A stretch of DNA of 64,000 nucleotides, taken from assembly GCF_002165575.1 (NCBI RefSeq), contig NZ_MXQF01000018.1:1-64000 (forward strand), written 5' to 3'. Below are positions 1-9,243 of this stretch, piece after piece (within the stretch, counting starts at the first letter, position 1; every line of letters begins with the position of its first letter). The position numbers and the translations under genes were made by a program. The notes beneath the pieces are model-generated. The model was not told the origin of the DNA, did no database searches, and saw only the letters and a list, made by a program, of their open reading frames with translations. Source of the DNA: Pseudoalteromonas sp. A601 (GTDB taxonomy: Bacteria; Pseudomonadota; Gammaproteobacteria; Enterobacterales; Alteromonadaceae).

Positions 1-297
1 TAGATCATCAATTAAATGTGTTTGGTATAAGCCGCCAGCTCTCATCAACACAGCGTCAAACTATGCACCGTAGCGTGAGTTGAGTATTTGATACCCTCGG
101 GTAAAAGAACGCGACAACAACCTTAGAGCCCAATATATCCCTTTAAACAGCATGACCTTTACGGTGGTTGTCTATCAAACTCTCCTCCTCCAGAAAAATA
201 CTAGCTCACAAATTTTTATCTACAAATGGCCTCAACTGATCTCAACTATCATGTTAGAATTTTATTTTTATCGACATAGAGAGTGAGAGCGATATTG
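1..297. other. Left-edge stretch with no confident gene
   Basis: No recognisable gene lies before the glutaminase. Short open stretches run off the left edge in several frames: plus-strand frames close near 73 and 84, and a minus-strand frame could start at 45. None carries a motif I recognise, so a fragment of a neighbouring gene is possible but unproven. The part from about 190 to 290 is AT-rich and must hold the glutaminase promoter. The purine run around 280-289 (gagagtgagag) probably acts as its ribosome-binding site. Confidence 0.4.
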
Positions 298-1218
298 GTG
301 AATTCTGATTATCAAAAAGTGTTAAATGAGATTGCGGCACAGGTGCAGCCATTACTTTCTCAAGGAAAGGTCGCTGATTATATTCCTGCTCTAGCTGAGG
401 TTGATGCAGAGCAATTTTCAATTGCTATTTATACCACCAATGGCCAGACATTCTGCGCTGGAGATTGCTCTAAGCGCTTTACGATACAATCAGTATCAAA
501 GGTAATGACACTAACACTGGCGCTACAACGTTATGGTGATGAGCTGTGGCATCGTGTGGGTAAAGAGCCATCAGGGACTGCTTTTAACTCTCTTACGCAG
601 CTTGAGTTTGAAAAAGGCTTACCACGTAACCCGTTTATTAATGCAGGGGCTATTGTTACTTGTGATGCTTTATACAGCCGTTTATCGGCACCTATGCATT
701 CCATGCTTGAAACGTTTCGTGCTTTGTCAGGAAATGACACCATAGTTATTGATAAGAAAGTTGCTAACTCTGAGTATGAATTTCGCCACCGTAATGCTGC
801 GATGGGTCATTTAATGAAGTCGTTTGGCAATTTTCATAATGAAGTTGATGACGTGTTGTGGGCGTACTTTAATTTTTGTGCGATTGAACTTAACTGCGTG
901 GAACTTGCAAAAGCTTATAACTTTCTTGCAAATAAAGGGGTTGATAATATCTCTGGTAAAGAAGTTCTTTCAAGTTTGCAAAACAAACAATTGAATTCGT
1001 TACTCTTTACTAGTGGTCTATATGATGCTGCGGGAGATTTTGGCTATCGAGTTGGTATGCCAGGAAAGTCTGGGGTATCAGGTACAATTTTAGCTGTATT
1101 ACCTAATAAATTTACCGTTGCTGTGTGGTCGCCTGGGTTAAATAGCTTTGGTAATTCTGTGGCAGGAATAGCAGCTCTGGAGCTGCTATCTAAAAAGCTC
1201 GATATTTCTATATTCTAG
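298..1218 (+). CDS. glsA: Glutaminase
   Basis: Serine-type glutaminase of the beta-lactamase fold, hydrolysing L-glutamine to glutamate and ammonia in the cytoplasm. The protein matches the E. coli YneH/GlsA2 family along its length: GQ/SQGKVADYIPAL near the N terminus, the Ser-x-x-Lys active-site motif SVSK (about residues 65-68), PRNPFINAGA, and a C-terminal KSGVSG loop. Length is about 306 residues against 308 in E. coli. The start is uncertain because no ATG is available. GTG at 283, TTG at 295 and GTG at 298 are all in frame; I chose 298 because homology begins at once and a purine-rich RBS lies about 8 bases upstream. It is monocistronic and convergent with gsk, with only 8 bases between them. 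Confidence 0.93.
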   Translation: MNSDYQKVLNEIAAQVQPLLSQGKVADYIPALAEVDAEQFSIAIYTTNGQTFCAGDCSKRFTIQSVSKVMTLTLALQRYGDELWHRVGKEPSGTAFNSLTQLEFEKGLPRNPFINAGAIVTCDALYSRLSAPMHSMLETFRALSGNDTIVIDKKVANSEYEFRHRNAAMGHLMKSFGNFHNEVDDVLWAYFNFCAIELNCVELAKAYNFLANKGVDNISGKEVLSSLQNKQLNSLLFTSGLYDAAGDFGYRVGMPGKSGVSGTILAVLPNKFTVAVWSPGLNSFGNSVAGIAALELLSKKLDISIF

Positions 1219-1221
1219 TCA

Positions 1222-1247
1222 CAAGTTTACTGTTCCCAGTAAACTTG
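1222..1247. other. Perfect 11-bp inverted repeat over the gsk stop codon
   Basis: CAAGTTTACTG, a TTCC loop, then CAGTAAACTTG form a perfect 11-bp stem in the gap between glsA and gsk that includes the last codons and stop of gsk. No T-run follows on either strand, so it is not a classical intrinsic terminator. It may protect 3' ends of the two converging transcripts. Confidence 0.55.
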
Positions 1248-2531
1248 CTCTAGGCAATCTTCTCGCTCTGGCAAGCCGCGTGACAAGCGAGGAGAGTGTT
1301 GCACTAATACTTCATAGCTGGCACGGTTAGCATACTTACTAATTTGCGCTAGCGATGAATATGTCATGGCGGGCTGCTGGTGTTTAGCTGAGTTACCCAC
1401 ATTAAGCTTATGATACACATTTGCTGATAAATCATGAAGTACGGCAGCTAGTGCACAATCACCGGCACCATTGGTATTTTTAATACTATCAGGACCGCCC
1501 ATAAATGGGGCTGTGTGGCTGTAAGCTCGCATTGGATTTTCACAGTCAATTTTGCGCATCGCGCGTGAAAATTCATAGCGATTGAAATCTGCTATTGCAC
1601 CTGGTAAAAGTGGGTATTCAGTTTCTCGCTTGAACTTATCGTCAACGTGGCCGGCCATAAATAGGCCTTTTTCTCCTGCTGTACAAATAACGAGATCAAC
1701 CCAGTCAAGGGCTTTATCAGCAGCAAGAAGTGGATCTTCAAATCCGGTGATCGCAAAGCCTTCTTCTTCATTCATGGCAAGAATATCAACATGTTCAGCA
1801 ACAAAGTTAGCCCACCAAGTTGGATCTTGTTCAATTAAGAATTTTGTACCAAGGGTTAGCACTACTGGTACGTCAGCGTCGTTTGCGTATTTAACCGCTT
1901 GCATGGTAGCTTCGGTCATTGTTTCGCTACCTTGAGTACGCATTAAGTATGCGCTGATAACAAGAGCTGATGAGTTTTCTATTAGCTCTTTATCGATAGA
2001 TTCAGGTCGTAAGTGATTCATCAATCCTGCACTGATTGCAAAGGTACGCTCACCGCTGTCATCAATTAAAGTGAAACAGCGACCGATTGGACCATCAACA
2101 GGTTGCAAGTAATCAAGATCGACGCGACTTGAGGTGTTACAAAGGAAGCGATAGGCATAACTACCAATCTTAATGTTTTCGCTCATGACACCCAGTAGTA
2201 CTGAGCGGTCATCAGCAAGCACTGAATAGTTGTGCATAGTGTTACCAATTGTACCGCCGGCAAACTCATAATCGATCATGTCGTTGAGCTTTAAGCGGTC
2301 ATAAAGTGCATTGGTGATTTCACTATCAATTACTTGCGACATACCTCGGCGCAGCTGAAACTCATCGAGGAAAGCTTGATCAACTTTTGCTTCGATATCA
2401 ACTACAATTTGATCGATACCTGTGATGTAGCTGCGCTGCAACTTATCACTGGCGTTGAGTTGATTCGTTAGTGGATCTTTGGCTTCCACCGGAAAATAAT
2501 GTTTATGCCTGCGGCGTCCAGGAAATTTCAT
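1227..2531 (-). CDS. gsk: Inosine-guanosine kinase
   Basis: PfkB-family nucleoside kinase that phosphorylates guanosine and inosine with ATP in purine salvage. The 434-residue protein tracks E. coli Gsk (434 residues) from MKFPGRRRHKHYFPV at the start to the LPEREDCLEQVYWEQ end. Diagnostic blocks are FAGGTIGNTMHNYSVLADD (nucleoside site), GPIGRCFTLI, and the PfkB anion-hole/catalytic block NTNGAGDCAL, where the Asp is the catalytic base. The ATG is followed immediately by conserved sequence, so the start is secure. The gene is monocistronic; the purine nucleotide route gene purL is 2.6 kb away but not co-transcribed. Confidence 0.96.
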   Translation of the reverse strand: MKFPGRRRHKHYFPVEAKDPLTNQLNASDKLQRSYITGIDQIVVDIEAKVDQAFLDEFQLRRGMSQVIDSEITNALYDRLKLNDMIDYEFAGGTIGNTMHNYSVLADDRSVLLGVMSENIKIGSYAYRFLCNTSSRVDLDYLQPVDGPIGRCFTLIDDSGERTFAISAGLMNHLRPESIDKELIENSSALVISAYLMRTQGSETMTEATMQAVKYANDADVPVVLTLGTKFLIEQDPTWWANFVAEHVDILAMNEEEGFAITGFEDPLLAADKALDWVDLVICTAGEKGLFMAGHVDDKFKRETEYPLLPGAIADFNRYEFSRAMRKIDCENPMRAYSHTAPFMGGPDSIKNTNGAGDCALAAVLHDLSANVYHKLNVGNSAKHQQPAMTYSSLAQISKYANRASYEVLVQHSPRLSRGLPEREDCLEQVYWEQ

Positions 2532-2609
2532 TTGCTACCCGTGTGTTGTGAGCTAAATAAAAAAAGCGGGAGATTATAGCGCAAATCACACAGGCTGAGC
2601 CATGGTTAA

Positions 2610-3379
<770 letters not shown>

Positions 3380-3494
3380 GTTTTCTCCTAAATACGTGAG
3401 AGTGAGAAATAGTTAATTTAGATAACTTATTGATAGCACACATTAGTGATCAATTGATGACAAGTAAATAGATATTTTACCTGTTTTAGTGTTA

Positions 3495-4976
3495 TTACTG
3501 GTTTGTTTGATTTTGGCTGTCTGTTTTGTCAGTTGATTTAACCTTGTCGTCTTCTGTAGGGGGCTGTTGCTCAGTTACAGAGGGCGGTTCCATATCGCTG
3601 TTCGCTTTAGTCGGTTCAGGTTCACTAATAGCATCATTTTCATCAAGCCAGACTAGAGCGTCATAGTAACGACGAATGTTATCAACGTATTTCACGGCGA
3701 CATCACCACGAGAATAACCATATTTAGTTTTACGGTAATAACGTTTTTTGATTAATAGAGGCAAACGTTTTTTCACATCAGCCCATTTATCGGGGCTGGC
3801 ACCTTGTTGTTGTGTAATAATACGTGCGTCGTTCACATGGCCCCAACCAATATTATAAGATGCTAGCGCAAGCCAAGTTCTATCGGGTTGTGGAACACGC
3901 TCAGGAATACGTTTAACTAGCTTTTCTAAATACTCAGCTCCCCCTTTAATATTTTGCTCTGGCGCTAATCGGTTTGTAACTCCAACTTGTTTTGCTGTAT
4001 TGCGAGTAAGCATCATTATCCCACGTACGCCTGTGGGAGACTTTGCTTTTGGGTTCCACATTGACTCTTGGTAACTTAACGCAGCAAGTAAGCGCCAATC
4101 CAAACTGCCGGCATACTGTTCAAACCAAGGTTGGTATTTAGGTAAAGTCTCTTTTATTGCTTCAATATAGGCAAGGGTGTTTACATAATTGAATTGACGA
4201 ACATGACCGAAGTACTTTTCTTCGAGCACATAAAGCTGGTTATTTTGTTTTACATCGCCAAAAAAAGGCACCATCAGCGCATATAAGGAGTCATCGCCGT
4301 CTTTTCGCATTAGCCAAGCAATAGGGTCGTTGCGAGTAACGGAAAAGCCAATACTTAAATTTGGGTGGTAGCGACGAAATAGCGATAAGGTGTGCGAATC
4401 GGCGAGTGTATAATCAATCTCACCATCAATCACAGCTTGTAATAATTCTTCTTCATCAAGGTCTTCGGTTTCATGCCACTTTAAATTAGGATTAGTTTGT
4501 TTTAACTGTTGCAGGGTTAATGAGTGACTACTTTTAGCTAGAACGGTTAAATTACCTGTTAAGTCATCAAAGTCTCTTGGGCGAATTCGACCTTGCTTAT
4601 ATACAAGTTTTTGGCTGATCGTGCGATAAGTTGGTCCGAACCGATAGCGCTGAGCACGAGTTTTATCGTAAGTTAAACCTGAAGCAATTAAATCTAAATC
4701 GCCATTATCTAGTCGAGAAAACATGTCAGATAAATTAAAAAACGGCACCATTACAAGCTCAACACCTAAGTGATCGGCGAACTCTTGTGCTAATTCATAC
4801 TCAAAGCCTTGCTCGCCTTGAACTGCCTGATAATAGTTGCTTGCACCAGCTAAAGTACCAACCCTTATTTTATTCTGTGTTTTTATTTGGCTTAACTGAG
4901 ATTCTTGCTGTTGCATATCACAGGCACACAAAAGCATTACTAACGTAATGATTGTTATTAGCTTTTGTTTAATCAT
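3495..4976 (-). CDS. mltF: Membrane-bound lytic murein transglycosylase F
   Basis: Cleaves peptidoglycan glycan strands, leaving 1,6-anhydro-muramyl ends. Residues 1-19 form a lipoprotein signal with lipobox Leu16-Cys-Ala-Cys19. A solute-binding (SBP_bac_3) domain runs from about 35 to 260, and a transglycosylase SLT domain from about 285 to 425. The catalytic Glu is Glu304 in the SYQES block, followed by SPTGVRGIMMLT as in E. coli MltF. Asp20 directly follows the lipid-bearing Cys; in enterobacteria a +2 Asp keeps lipoproteins in the inner membrane. The C-terminal tail (about 445-493) is acidic, polar and low complexity. At 493 residues it is slightly shorter than E. coli MltF (518). Confidence 0.93.
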   Translation of the reverse strand: MIKQKLITIITLVMLLCACDMQQQESQLSQIKTQNKIRVGTLAGASNYYQAVQGEQGFEYELAQEFADHLGVELVMVPFFNLSDMFSRLDNGDLDLIASGLTYDKTRAQRYRFGPTYRTISQKLVYKQGRIRPRDFDDLTGNLTVLAKSSHSLTLQQLKQTNPNLKWHETEDLDEEELLQAVIDGEIDYTLADSHTLSLFRRYHPNLSIGFSVTRNDPIAWLMRKDGDDSLYALMVPFFGDVKQNNQLYVLEEKYFGHVRQFNYVNTLAYIEAIKETLPKYQPWFEQYAGSLDWRLLAALSYQESMWNPKAKSPTGVRGIMMLTRNTAKQVGVTNRLAPEQNIKGGAEYLEKLVKRIPERVPQPDRTWLALASYNIGWGHVNDARIITQQQGASPDKWADVKKRLPLLIKKRYYRKTKYGYSRGDVAVKYVDNIRRYYDALVWLDENDAISEPEPTKANSDMEPPSVTEQQPPTEDDKVKSTDKTDSQNQTNQ

Positions 4977-5133
4977 AATGCGCCCCTTATATCCAATAGT
5001 ACTCTTATAACAAAACTTTAACCGGTCGTCACTTGGCGATTAGTTTTATAGTGTTTATTCATGTTCATAGATATAAGAAAAGATAATTTTACGAAAAGCG
5101 TAATTTTGAGTTAAATCTAAGCGCTATTTGCAC

Positions 5134-5139
5134 TATAAT
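5134..5139 (+). promoter_or_regulatory. Probable -10 element for purL
   Basis: TATAAT stands about 50 bases upstream of the purL start. The hexamer 17 bp further upstream (TTAAAT) is a poor -35. No convincing PurR operator palindrome was seen between mltF and purL. Confidence 0.4.
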
Positions 5140-5186
5140 AGCCACCTAAAATATCGTTCAATCCCTAACCCCGGATGAAAATACCT

Positions 5187-8100
5187 ATGTTGATCCTTCG
5201 TGGTGCACCAGCACTTTCCGATTTTAGAGTTCAGAAAATTTTAGCCCGTTGCCAACAGGCGCAACTTCCAGTCACTAATGTATACGCTGAGTATGCACAC
5301 TTTGCAGATCTAACCGCACAGCTGTCAAGTGACGAGCAAACTAAGCTTGAGAAGTTACTTACCTACGGCCCAACGATTGCAGAACATACACCCGCAGGCA
5401 CTTTGGTGTTAGTAACGCCACGCCCTGGCACTATCTCGCCATGGGCTTCAAAAGCAACGGATATTGCGCACAACTGTGGTTTAACGCAAGTTCACCGTGT
5501 AGAGCGTGGTATTGCTTACTATGTTGAAGGTGATTTGAACGCTGAGCAAGTTGCTCAAGTTGCGGCACTGCTGCACGACCGTATGACTGAAGCAACGCAT
5601 AGCTCGCTTGATGCTGCGGCTCAATTATTCCGCACTGATGCACCTAGTGAAATGTCATCTGTTGACATTTTAGGTGGTGGTCGTGAAGCACTTGTCAATG
5701 CAAACGTTGAGCAAGGTTTTGCATTAGCGGATGACGAAATTGACTACTTGGTAGAAAACTTCCAAAAGTTAGGGCGTAACCCGAACGACATCGAATTATT
5801 TATGTTTGCACAAGCAAACTCAGAGCATTGTCGTCATAAAATATTTAATGCTGATTGGACAATTGATGGTGTAGAACAGCCTAAATCATTGTTCAAAATG
5901 ATTAAAAATACCTACGAGAAAAACCCTGAAAATGTGTTATCAGCTTATAAAGATAACGCAGCAGTAATGACGGGCTCAAAAGCAGGCCGCTTCTTCCCCA
6001 ATGCTGAAGGTGAATACGCTTACCATCAAGAAAACATTGAAATCTTGATGAAAGTTGAAACCCATAACCACCCAACTGCAATTGCGCCATTCTCTGGTGC
6101 TGCTACTGGTTCTGGCGGTGAAATTCGTGATGAAGGTGCAACAGGTCGTGGTTCTAAGCCAAAAGCTGGTTTAGTTGGTTTTACCGTATCTAACTTACGT
6201 ATCCCTGGTTATGAACAACCTTGGGAAACTGATTTTGGTAAGCCTGCTCGTATTGTTAATGCCCTTGATATTATGACTGAAGGCCCATTAGGTGGTGCTG
6301 CATTTAATAACGAATTTGGTCGTCCAAATTTAGTTGGTTATTTCCGTACTTATGAAGAGCAAGTAACCAGCCATAATGGATTTGAAGTACGTGGTTACCA
6401 CAAGCCAATTATGCTTGCCGGTGGTTTAGGTAATATTCGTACCGACCATGTGCAAAAAGGGGATATTCCAGTTGGTGCTAAGTTAATCGCTTTAGGTGGC
6501 CCAGCGATGAACATTGGTTTAGGTGGCGGCGCTGCTTCATCAATGGCATCTGGTCAATCTAACGAAGATTTAGACTTTGCTTCAGTACAACGTGAAAACC
6601 CAGAAATGGAACGTCGTTGCCAAGAGGTTATCGATAAATGCTGGCAACTAGGTGACGCTAACCCAATTGCGTTTATCCACGATGTGGGTGCTGGCGGTTT
6701 ATCAAATGCTTTCCCTGAGCTTGTTAATGATGGTGGCCGTGGTGGTAAATTCCAACTACGCGATATTCCAAATGATGAGCCAGGCATGGCACCACACGAA
6801 ATTTGGTGTAATGAATCTCAAGAACGTTATGTACTTGCTGTAGCTACTGAAGATTTTGACCGTTTTGAAGCAATTTGTAAGCGCGAACGTGCGCAGTACG
6901 CTGTCATCGGTGAAGCGACAGAAGAGCGCCACTTAACGGTTGCTGATAGTCACTTTGACAACAATCCAGTTGATTTACCGCTTGATGTGTTACTAGGTAA
7001 AGCGCCTAAAATGCACCGTGAAGCGAATACGCAAAAGGCAGTGAGCGAAGCGCTTGATACGAGCAAAATTGATTTGGCAGAAGCTGCAACTCGTTTATTG
7101 CGTCTGCCAACAATTGCAGAAAAAACCTTCTTAATTACCATCGGTGACCGCTCTGTAACAGGTCTTGTTGCGCGTGACCAGATGGTTGGTCCTTGGCAAG
7201 TACCTGTTGCTAACTGTGCAGTTACAGCTGCAACTTACGATACTTACCACGGTGAAGCAATGTCGCTCGGTGAGCGTACACCTGCAGCGCTTCTAAACTA
7301 TGGCGCATCGGCACGATTAGCTGTGGCTGAGTCATTAACCAACATTGCGTGTGCTAATATTGGTGGTCTTGAGAATATTAAGTTATCAGCAAACTGGATG
7401 GCTGCAGCAGGTCACCCTGGTGAAGATGCGGGCCTTTATGAAGCAGTTAAAGCTGTTGGCGAAGAGCTTTGCCCTGCGCTAGGCTTAACTATTCCAGTGG
7501 GTAAAGACTCAATGTCGATGAAAACTCAGTGGGATGAAAATGGCGAGCAGAAATCAGTTACGGCGCCGCTATCTTTGATCATCACTGCGTTTGGTCGCGT
7601 TGATGATGTACGTAAAACTGTGACTCCACAATTACGTACTGATAAAGGTGAAACATCACTAATCTTAGTTGACTTAGGTGCGGGTAAAAACCGCATGGGC
7701 GCATCAAGCTTAGCGCAAGTTTATAAGCAACTTGGTGATGTAACCCCAGATGTTGATAGCCCTGAATTATTAAAAGGCTTCTACAATGCAATGCAAGCAC
7801 TTGTCGCTGACAATAAGTTACTTGCTTATCATGACCGATCAGACGGTGGCTTATTTACCACAGTTGCTGAAATGGCATTTGCGGGTCATACCGGTGTAAC
7901 TGTAGATCTTGATGGTTTAACGGGCTCTGATATCGAAGCACTTTATAACGAAGAGCTCGGTGCTGTTATCCAAGTTGCTAATAGCGATTTAGTGGCTGTG
8001 AATGCGGTATTTGCTGAGCACGGTATTGCTGCTATCAGCCATGAAATTGGTACACTTAATAACGATGATACTGTGGTATTTAATCGCGAAGGTAACACAG

Positions 8101-9071
8101 TGCTGAGTAATACACGCACTGAGCTCCGTACTATTTGGGCTGAGACAACCTATCAAATGCAAGCGCGTCGTGATAACCCAGACTGTGCTAAGCAAGAGTT
8201 TGATGCCAAATTTGATGCAAAAGACCCTGGTCTGAACGTTAAACTCAACTTTGACTTAAACGAAGATGTTGCAGCACCGTACATTGCCACTGGCGCTAAG
8301 CCTAAAATGGCTATCTTGCGTGAGCAAGGTGTTAACTCACACCTAGAAATGGCTGCGGCGTTTAACCGTGCCGGTTTTGCTGCGGTTGATGTGCACATGA
8401 GCGATATTCTTGGAGGGCGCTTAAGCCTTGAAGAATTTAAAGGCTTAGTAGCATGTGGTGGCTTCTCTTACGGTGACGTATTAGGTGCAGGTGAAGGTTG
8501 GGCTAAATCAATTTTATTTAATGATATGGCTCGTGACCAATTCCAAAGCTTCTTTGAACGTTCAGATTCATTTAGTTTAGGTGTATGTAATGGTTGTCAG
8601 ATGTTATCAACATTGAAAGAGTTGATCCCTGGTACTGAGCATTGGCCACGTTTTGTGACCAATAAATCAGAGCGCTTTGAAGCACGCTTTAGTTTAGTTG
8701 AAGTACAAGAGAGTCCATCTGTATTCTTCAAAGGTATGGCGGGTTCTCGTATGCCTATCGCGGTTTCTCACGGTGAAGGCCATGCAGAGTTTGCCAATGA
8801 TGCAGCCATTAAAGCGGCACTTGATTCAGGCACTGTCGCGGTTAAGTTTGTTGATAACCACGGTAACCCAACAACCCAGTACCCTAATAACCCGAATGGT
8901 TCGCCTGAAGGTATTACCGGTATTACATCGGCGGATGGTCGTGCAACAGTTATGATGCCACACCCTGAACGTGTATTCCGTGCAGTAGCTAACTCTTGGC
9001 ACCCAGATGAGTGGCGCGAAGATAGCCCCTGGATGCGTATGTTCCGCAATGCGCGTAAAAATGTAGGTTAA
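5187..9071 (+). CDS. purL: Phosphoribosylformylglycinamidine synthase
   Basis: Large single-chain FGAM synthase, fourth step of purine synthesis: FGAR + glutamine + ATP to FGAM. At 1294 residues it matches E. coli PurL (1295). The order is an N-terminal PurS-like domain, two AIRS-type synthetase halves ([33 protein letters not shown]), and a C-terminal class I glutamine amidotransferase with nucleophile Cys1134 in LGVCNGCQM and the His/Glu pair in [12 protein letters not shown] at 5187 ([13 protein letters not shown]) matches the family start and has GGATGA 8 bases upstream; an in-frame ATG at 5175 would add four residues. Followed by a strong terminator, so transcription is probably monocistronic. 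Confidence 0.97.
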   Translation: MLILRGAPALSDFRVQKILARCQQAQLPVTNVYAEYAHFADLTAQLSSDEQTKLEKLLTYGPTIAEHTPAGTLVLVTPRPGTISPWASKATDIAHNCGLTQVHRVERGIAYYVEGDLNAEQVAQVAALLHDRMTEATHSSLDAAAQLFRTDAPSEMSSVDILGGGREALVNANVEQGFALADDEIDYLVENFQKLGRNPNDIELFMFAQANSEHCRHKIFNADWTIDGVEQPKSLFKMIKNTYEKNPENVLSAYKDNAAVMTGSKAGRFFPNAEGEYAYHQENIEILMKVETHNHPTAIAPFSGAATGSGGEIRDEGATGRGSKPKAGLVGFTVSNLRIPGYEQPWETDFGKPARIVNALDIMTEGPLGGAAFNNEFGRPNLVGYFRTYEEQVTSHNGFEVRGYHKPIMLAGGLGNIRTDHVQKGDIPVGAKLIALGGPAMNIGLGGGAASSMASGQSNEDLDFASVQRENPEMERRCQEVIDKCWQLGDANPIAFIHDVGAGGLSNAFPELVNDGGRGGKFQLRDIPNDEPGMAPHEIWCNESQERYVLAVATEDFDRFEAICKRERAQYAVIGEATEERHLTVADSHFDNNPVDLPLDVLLGKAPKMHREANTQKAVSEALDTSKIDLAEAATRLLRLPTIAEKTFLITIGDRSVTGLVARDQMVGPWQVPVANCAVTAATYDTYHGEAMSLGERTPAALLNYGASARLAVAESLTNIACANIGGLENIKLSANWMAAAGHPGEDAGLYEAVKAVGEELCPALGLTIPVGKDSMSMKTQWDENGEQKSVTAPLSLIITAFGRVDDVRKTVTPQLRTDKGETSLILVDLGAGKNRMGASSLAQVYKQLGDVTPDVDSPELLKGFYNAMQALVADNKLLAYHDRSDGGLFTTVAEMAFAGHTGVTVDLDGLTGSDIEALYNEELGAVIQVANSDLVAVNAVFAEHGIAAISHEIGTLNNDDTVVFNREGNTVLSNTRTELRTIWAETTYQMQARRDNPDCAKQEFDAKFDAKDPGLNVKLNFDLNEDVAAPYIATGAKPKMAILREQGVNSHLEMAAAFNRAGFAAVDVHMSDILGGRLSLEEFKGLVACGGFSYGDVLGAGEGWAKSILFNDMARDQFQSFFERSDSFSLGVCNGCQMLSTLKELIPGTEHWPRFVTNKSERFEARFSLVEVQESPSVFFKGMAGSRMPIAVSHGEGHAEFANDAAIKAALDSGTVAVKFVDNHGNPTTQYPNNPNGSPEGITGITSADGRATVMMPHPERVFRAVANSWHPDEWREDSPWMRMFRNARKNVG

Positions 9072-9108
9072 TATACACATTAGATTCAGAATCTAGTTGT
9101 AAAATAAA

Positions 9109-9132
9109 AGGCTGCATTGTGCAGCCTTTTTT
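9109..9132 (+). terminator. Intrinsic terminator of purL
   Basis: AGGCTGCA, loop TTG, TGCAGCCT, then a T6 run: a perfect 8-bp GC-rich stem 37 bp after the purL stop. Confidence 0.9.
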
Positions 9133-9142
9133 GTCTACACTG

Positions 9143-9233
9143 TTCAAGATTCAAGATTCAAGATTCAAGATTCAAGATTCAAGATTCAAGATTCAAGGTT
9201 CAAGGTTCAAGGTTCAAGGTTCAAGGTTCAAGT
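9143..9233 (+). repeat. Heptamer tandem repeat (VNTR) between purL and ydbH
   Basis: Thirteen perfect head-to-tail 7-bp units: seven TTCAAGA (9143-9191), five TTCAAGG (9192-9226), and a final TTCAAGT (9227-9233). The array starts 10 bp after the purL terminator and ends 10 bp before the ydbH start codon, just ahead of its RBS (AAGGAT). Because it sits in the promoter/leader of ydbH, slipped-strand changes would alter spacing in 7-bp steps without affecting a reading frame. The block change from A to G at the seventh base suggests two rounds of expansion. Confidence 0.95.
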
Positions 9234-9243
9234 TAAGGATAGT

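Noticed and set aside
1..100. Fragment of a transposase or neighbouring gene at the left edge
   Set aside because: Short open stretches in three frames, none with a motif; cannot be supported.
4977..5174. PurR operator upstream of purL
   Set aside because: No palindrome close to the known PurR site was found.
9143..9233. CRISPR-like array
   Set aside because: Units are 7 bp, contiguous, without spacers; a simple tandem repeat.
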